Of a DNA stretch of 34,915 bases, positions 31,098 through 34,915 are shown one piece after another. Origin of the DNA: Dethiobacter sp. (GTDB taxonomy: Bacteria > Bacillota > Dethiobacteria > DTU022 > UBA8154). The first letter of the stretch is position 1. Each line of letters opens with the position of its first letter. The notes beneath the pieces were generated by a model. That model did not search any database, had not been told where the DNA came from, and saw only the letters and a list, made by a program, of their open reading frames with translations. The DNA is taken from the NCBI GenBank assembly GCA_003605065.1, contig QZJM01000068.1:1-34915 (forward strand), given 5' to 3'. The translations under genes and the position numbers were made by a program.

Positions 31098-32654
31098 ATG
31101 GCATATCGCGTTCATCAGGTGAATAAGAAAACCGGCGTTACATACGTCTATGAAGCAACCTCTGTCTGGGACAAGGAAAAGAAACAGCCGCGTAACAAAC
31201 AGGTCTGTATTGGCAAGCTGGATCCCCAGACAGGTGAGTTCATCCCGTCGAAACGCCTGGATCCCGAACAAGCAGCCGCCCGGGATCCGGCCGTCACCGC
31301 CACAGCGAAGATTGTGGGTCCTGCACTACTGCTGGACAAGATTACAGCTGAACTGGAACTGGACAAAGTTTTGAAAAACTGTTTTCCGAAGGCGTATCAA
31401 CAAATCCTATGTATGGCCTACTACATCACCGCGCGGGGCGGGCCGTTATGCCACTGCAAAGCCTGGAGCAAAAGCCATGCCCATCCTTTTGGCAAAGAGC
31501 TGACCAGCCAGCGTATCAGCGATATTCTCCGGACACTGGAAACTAACGGACAAAAGACTTTCTTCAAAAAGTGGGGCCAGAAGATCCTGGAAAATGATTA
31601 TTTGTGTTATGATATCACTTCAGTCTCTTCTTATGGAGAATTGAATGAATACGTCAAGTACGGCTACAACCGGGACGGGGAAAGCCTGAAGCAGATCAAC
31701 CTGGCCCTTCTCTTTGGCCAGAAAAGCCAGTTGCCCGTTTACTACAACCGGTTGCCCGGAAACATCAGTGATGTCAGTACCCTGCATCATTTTTTAAAGA
31801 CCTTTAGCTACTTAGAGATGTCCAAGCTGCACCTTGTGATGGACAAAGGCTTTTACAGCCAGAAGAATGTGGATGAACTGCTGGCAGCACGGGACAAGTT
31901 TATCCTGGCAGTTCCTAACAGGCTTAAATGGGTCCAAAATATCATTGACGAGGTCCGGGAGACCATCCAGAACCCGGATGGTTACCGAAAGATAGACGGC
32001 GAAATTCTCTATGTGCATACGAGACTGTACCCCTGGGGCAAAGAACGGCGGCGCTGTTACGTGCACCTCTACTACAATGCCCATGCAGCAGCCGAAGCCA
32101 CGGACAGCTTTACCGAAGAACTGCTGGCCTACAAAGAAGAATTAGAAACAGGTCTGTTGGTCAGCGGCCATGAAGATGCTTACAAAACCTTTTTCACCAT
32201 CAAGGAAACCCCGGTGCGTGGCCGCAAAGTACTCTTTAACAACGAAGCCATTCAGAAATACCGTAACCGGTATGCCGGGTTCTATGCACTTCTTACCAAC
32301 GATATCAAAGATCCGGTAGAAGCCCTGATGGTTTACCGGAATAAAGACAACATTGAGAAATGCTTTGACGATCTGAAAAACCAACTGGACATGAAACGCC
32401 TCCGTATTCACAGTTCCCCTGCCATGGATGGCCGGCTTTTTGTCCAGTTCATTGCCCTGATCTACATGAACGCTTTGCGTAAAAAGATGCGGGATACCGG
32501 GCTTATTGAGAAGTACACGGTCCGGGAACTGCTCCTGGAAATGGAGACGCTGACTCAAGTCCGCTATTCCGGCAAGTATGGGCATATCCTCACGGAGATC
32601 ACCAAACCACAGCGTCAAATTATGGAAAGCTTGGAGATTAATCCGCACACATAG
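31098..32654 (+). CDS. IS1634-family DDE transposase
   Basis: A 518-residue transposase of the IS4-like superfamily, IS1634 group. Catalytic residues: Asp in CYDITSVSSYG, Asp in LVMDKGFYSQ, and Glu in YRNKDNIEKCFDDLK, which fits the Y-(2)-R-(3)-E-(6)-K signature with Lys in place of Arg. GAGAGGAGG precedes ATG 31098. The gene is intact and the stop TAG lies within the right inverted repeat. Length is typical. It cuts and rejoins the IS ends during transposition. Confidence 0.93.
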   Translation: MAYRVHQVNKKTGVTYVYEATSVWDKEKKQPRNKQVCIGKLDPQTGEFIPSKRLDPEQAAARDPAVTATAKIVGPALLLDKITAELELDKVLKNCFPKAYQQILCMAYYITARGGPLCHCKAWSKSHAHPFGKELTSQRISDILRTLETNGQKTFFKKWGQKILENDYLCYDITSVSSYGELNEYVKYGYNRDGESLKQINLALLFGQKSQLPVYYNRLPGNISDVSTLHHFLKTFSYLEMSKLHLVMDKGFYSQKNVDELLAARDKFILAVPNRLKWVQNIIDEVRETIQNPDGYRKIDGEILYVHTRLYPWGKERRRCYVHLYYNAHAAAEATDSFTEELLAYKEELETGLLVSGHEDAYKTFFTIKETPVRGRKVLFNNEAIQKYRNRYAGFYALLTNDIKDPVEALMVYRNKDNIEKCFDDLKNQLDMKRLRIHSSPAMDGRLFVQFIALIYMNALRKKMRDTGLIEKYTVRELLLEMETLTQVRYSGKYGHILTEITKPQRQIMESLEINPHT

Positions 32655-32678
32655 TTATAATTTTTCCGGGAATTTAGG

Positions 32679-32685
32679 ATAAGAA
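32679..32685 (+). repeat. Right target-site duplication of the IS
   Basis: ATAAGAA, matching 30963-30969. Confidence 0.8.
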
Positions 32686-32922
32686 ACGTAAAACGAAAAT
32701 GGATTTATTAGGATTTTTGCTCCCTGCTGTCAGATCCGGTTTCTTAGATACGCGCCGGTAAAACACCTCTTTTTTTCTAGAGGGGTGAAAGTATAATAAA
32801 GTATAATAAACCCGGTTCCGAAGGCAGGTGTCAGCTAATACCTACCTGTAGACAGAGGGAAAAGCTTCACTGGCTGATTTTAACTTCGTGTATTCTACAT
32901 GTTGTAGTTTTAAAATTCTTTC

Positions 32923-32952
32923 TGGACAAAACTTATTTTTTGGGGTATATTC
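32923..32952 (+). promoter_or_regulatory. Promoter of the marR-MATE operon
   Basis: TGGACA (32923-32928), an 18-base spacer and TATATT (32947-32952). A second -10-like TATAAT is at 32955. Confidence 0.55.
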
Positions 32953-32962
32953 ATATAATGAA

Positions 32963-32978
32963 ATTAGGCATGCCTAAT
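32963..32978 (+). promoter_or_regulatory. Candidate MarR operator
   Basis: ATTAGGCATGCCTAAT is a perfect 16-bp palindrome between the -10 box and the start codon, at or near the transcription start. It is suited to autorepression by the MarR protein encoded next. Confidence 0.65.
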
Positions 32979-32993
32979 AATAAGGGGTATTTT

Positions 32994-33425
32994 GTGGACG
33001 AGATTAGACGAATACTGCAGTTGCTGCAGGAGTATGACAGCGCCAGGAAGGAATACCAGAGGCTGTTGCGGGCAGGAGGCTGGGATGTTACCGGTCCCCA
33101 GGTGGGTGTCCTGCGCATTGTTAATACACATCCGGGTATCAGTATTTCCGAATTGGCGGAGAAGATGAGTATTCATATTACCACCGCTGAAGGGTATGCC
33201 CAAAGGCTTTCCCGGCTGGGTTATGTAACAATTAAAGAAGACCCGGGCGACCGCCGCAGGAAGATCATAGTAAATACCGAGATGGGGATGAGCATTATTA
33301 AAGAGGTGCCCCTGGGTTACAAATCCCTGCTTGTTCATAACCTGGCCAAAGCTGGAATTGAGGAAAGAAAAGCCATCGTAACAGGTCTGGAATACTTGAT
33401 ACAGCACATGAAGGAGCATAACTAG
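32994..33425 (+). CDS. MarR-family regulator
   Basis: A 143-residue winged-helix repressor. The HTH (about 45-90) contains SISELAEKMSIHITTAEGYAQRL and the wing DPGDRRRKIIV, with helices at both ends for dimer contact. The track starts at TTG 32940, but AAGGGG at 32982-32987 fits GTG 32994, and the earlier ATG codons lie before or inside the palindromic operator. The stop is one base before the MATE start, so the pair forms an operon in which the regulator most likely controls drug or metabolite efflux. The ligand is unknown. Confidence 0.88.
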   Translation: MDEIRRILQLLQEYDSARKEYQRLLRAGGWDVTGPQVGVLRIVNTHPGISISELAEKMSIHITTAEGYAQRLSRLGYVTIKEDPGDRRRKIIVNTEMGMSIIKEVPLGYKSLLVHNLAKAGIEERKAIVTGLEYLIQHMKEHN

Positions 33426-33426
33426 A

Positions 33427-34806
33427 ATGGAACAAAAACAAAACAACGTGGCAAGCATGGGTGAAGAGAATATCACCAAGCTGCTTTTACGCTTTTCTTT
33501 GCCGGCCACACTGGCCATGGCCGTCATGGCTTCCTATAATATTGTCGATACGATTTTTGTGGGGCGCCTGGGCAGCCAGGCCATTGCGGCTCTTTCTGTT
33601 TCTTTTCCCATTCAGATGCTGTTGGGAGCGATAGCTATCGGCACCGGTGTTGGTGCGGCTTCCCTTATTTCACGCTCTCTTGGTGCCGGGAAAACAGAAG
33701 ACGCCACCATTGCTGTCGGGCAGGTTTTCCTGCTGGCGCTGCTCTTTGGATTGGTCATCATGCTGGTTAATTCCTTTTTCCTGCGGCCGCTGCTGCTCTT
33801 TTTTGGAGCTACGCCGGAGATCTTGGAGCTGACTGTAGACTATATGTCTGTAATTGCCAATGGTGCGGTCCTGATTTTCCTGATCATGATGCTCAACCAT
33901 GTTGTTCGTGCCGAGGGGAATGTTATCCTGCCCATGCAGGTTATGATTATTTCAGCCGTATCCAATATTATCATGGATCCCATTTTTATTTTTGTCCTGG
34001 ATATGGGTGTACGCGGTGCGGCGGTAGCTACCATTCTGGCCAAGATAATAGGTGTTTTCTTGATGCTGAGGCACTACCTGACTCGCAGGAGCGTCCTACA
34101 TTTACACCTGCAAAACCTGCGCCCCAACTGGAGAATTATCCTGGATATCTATAAGGTGGGATTGCCTTCACTGTTTATCCAGATGTCGGCAAATATATCG
34201 TTGATCATTGTAAACCGGATTCTGGGGGAATTTGGTTATCTCCCCATTGCCATAATGGGCCTGGTCACACGCTTCCAGATGTTTGCCTTTATGCCCGTTC
34301 TGGGTATCGCCCAGGGGCTGCTTCCCATTATCGGCTTTAATTTCGGCGCCGGCAAATATCCCCGTATCCGGGAGGCTTTGTTGAAAGGTAGCGGGGCGGG
34401 TACTGTTTTTGTTACCCTGGCCGGCCTGGCTTTTTTTATCTTCCCGGGTTTTTTCCTGCGTATCTTTAGTTCAGAAGAGGAACTGCTGTCTGCAGGGGTG
34501 CAGGCTGTCCGGATCATGGTGCTCATGTACCCGCTGCTTTCCGCGCAGACCAATTCCATTATTTATTTCCAGGCCATTGGTAAGGGCACATCATCCCTTT
34601 TTCTGTCTCTGCTGCGCCAGTTCCTGTTTTACCTTCCCTTTATCATTTTTATGCCCCACTATTTTGGCCTGACCGGTATCTGGCTGGCTACCCCGATGGC
34701 TGACCTGCTGGCCTTCCTTGTTACAGTAATACTTATCTCCAGGGAGTTTAACAGCAGGGGTATCCCCTTGTATGTTCCAAAGGAACCAAGGTGTAATACC
34801 AGGTAA
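33427..34806 (+). CDS. MATE-family efflux transporter
   Basis: A 459-residue membrane protein with about 12 helices in two homologous halves. The N-terminal half has LLLRFSLPATLAMAVMASYN and DTIFVGRLGSQAIAALSVSFP; the second half starts near residue 235 (YKVGLPSLFIQMSANISLII). It is an antiporter of the DinF/NorM type, driven by Na+ or H+, exporting cationic drugs or unknown metabolites. ATG 33427 follows the marR stop by one base, so translation is coupled. A strong terminator follows. Length and topology are normal and no damage is seen. Confidence 0.94.
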   Translation: MEQKQNNVASMGEENITKLLLRFSLPATLAMAVMASYNIVDTIFVGRLGSQAIAALSVSFPIQMLLGAIAIGTGVGAASLISRSLGAGKTEDATIAVGQVFLLALLFGLVIMLVNSFFLRPLLLFFGATPEILELTVDYMSVIANGAVLIFLIMMLNHVVRAEGNVILPMQVMIISAVSNIIMDPIFIFVLDMGVRGAAVATILAKIIGVFLMLRHYLTRRSVLHLHLQNLRPNWRIILDIYKVGLPSLFIQMSANISLIIVNRILGEFGYLPIAIMGLVTRFQMFAFMPVLGIAQGLLPIIGFNFGAGKYPRIREALLKGSGAGTVFVTLAGLAFFIFPGFFLRIFSSEEELLSAGVQAVRIMVLMYPLLSAQTNSIIYFQAIGKGTSSLFLSLLRQFLFYLPFIIFMPHYFGLTGIWLATPMADLLAFLVTVILISREFNSRGIPLYVPKEPRCNTR

Positions 34807-34813
34807 AAAAGCA

Positions 34814-34853
34814 CGGGGTACCCGGCTTTATGGTTACCGGGTACCCCGTTTTT
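34814..34853 (+). terminator. Strong terminator of the marR-MATE operon
   Basis: CGGGGTACCCGG and CCGGGTACCCCG form a perfect 12-bp stem followed by TTTTT. The remaining bases up to 34915 show no gene. Confidence 0.95.
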
Positions 34854-34915
34854 GCTATCCTTTAAACTCCTTCGGAATATATGGGATATGGGTCTCTTGG
34901 CCGGGTATTGGTTTC

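Larger units (their letters stand above)
30970..32678 (+). mobile_element. Complete IS1634-type insertion sequence (1709 bp)
   Basis: Both ends can be read. The left CCTAACTTCCCGTACATTTT and the right end in reverse (CCTAAATTCCCGGAAAAATT) continue identically through ATAACTATG, a 29-bp inverted repeat with 24 matches. Target duplication is ATAAGAA. It carries one transposase gene whose stop lies inside the right repeat. Ends, duplication and intact ORF indicate a recent, probably active insertion. IS1634 members usually duplicate 5-6 bp; 7 here may include a chance match. Confidence 0.9.

Overview
The window looks like a chromosomal segment of an anaerobic, mid-GC, Clostridia-type Firmicute. 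A Peptococcaceae, Desulfotomaculum, Pelotomaculum or acetogen-like relative is my inference from family recognition, not a search. Supporting signs are sigma-A promoters with TTGACA/TATAAT boxes, strong AGGAGG-type ribosome binding sites, T-rich intrinsic terminators, and an energy metabolism built on HdrA/FlpD, NuoEF-like and glutamate-synthase-like flavoproteins.

Layout. (1) About 1-4800 is the right end of a prophage or integrative element: amidase endolysin, holin, a small HTH/zinc-finger protein, a SHOCT-like miniprotein and two overlapping large serine recombinases. (2) 4800-6150 is a junction zone. It holds one membrane-protein gene, the decayed 3' end of another serine recombinase with its terminator, and a C-rich short repeat. 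(3) 6210-6992 has tRNA-Ala(CGC) and an orphan AzlD, both on the minus strand. (4) 7556-10025 encodes an HdrA-type flavoprotein, its FlpD/MvhD partner and a 16-codon stub of a lost third gene. (5) 10103-12676 has a secreted copper-amine-oxidase-N/PrcB-like protein and an ECF sigma/anti-sigma pair. (6) 12885-21817 is the core of interest: two IclR regulators, two paralogous FMN glutamate-synthase-like proteins, and a NuoE/NuoF/NuoG-like NADH module with no hydrogenase, quinone or formate subunit. (7) 22061-26627 has CinA, a gamma-carbonic anhydrase and a GltD-ferredoxin-FlpD fusion. (8) 26700-29302 has CcdA, a TlpA/ResA thioredoxin and a DUF4349 lipoprotein. (9) 29481-34806 has a Cys-tailed ArsR regulator, an ABC ATPase whose permease is reduced to a fragment split by an IS1634-type insertion sequence with clear ends and target duplication, and a MarR-MATE operon.

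How it may work together. The NuoE/F/G-like proteins form an NADH/FMN and Fe-S wire, as in HydABC hydrogenases and Sporomusa-type (Stn) transhydrogenases, but the usual catalytic partner is missing. The neighbours that could fill that place are the FMN glutamate-synthase-like paralogues and perhaps the GltD-FlpD fusion. The paralogues carry an N-terminal four-cysteine motif and lack the canonical glutamate synthase cluster motif and the glutaminase domain. The motif TTTCCACGAT occurs at both promoters of this locus and next to two IclR genes, which suggests one regulon. I propose an IclR-controlled, NADH-linked flavin redox complex, possibly electron-bifurcating. Its substrate cannot be read from the sequence.

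A palindromic MITE-like repeat of about 240 bp occurs in opposite orientations at 19975-20217 and 24021-24256, with a 28-bp fragment at 29309-29336.
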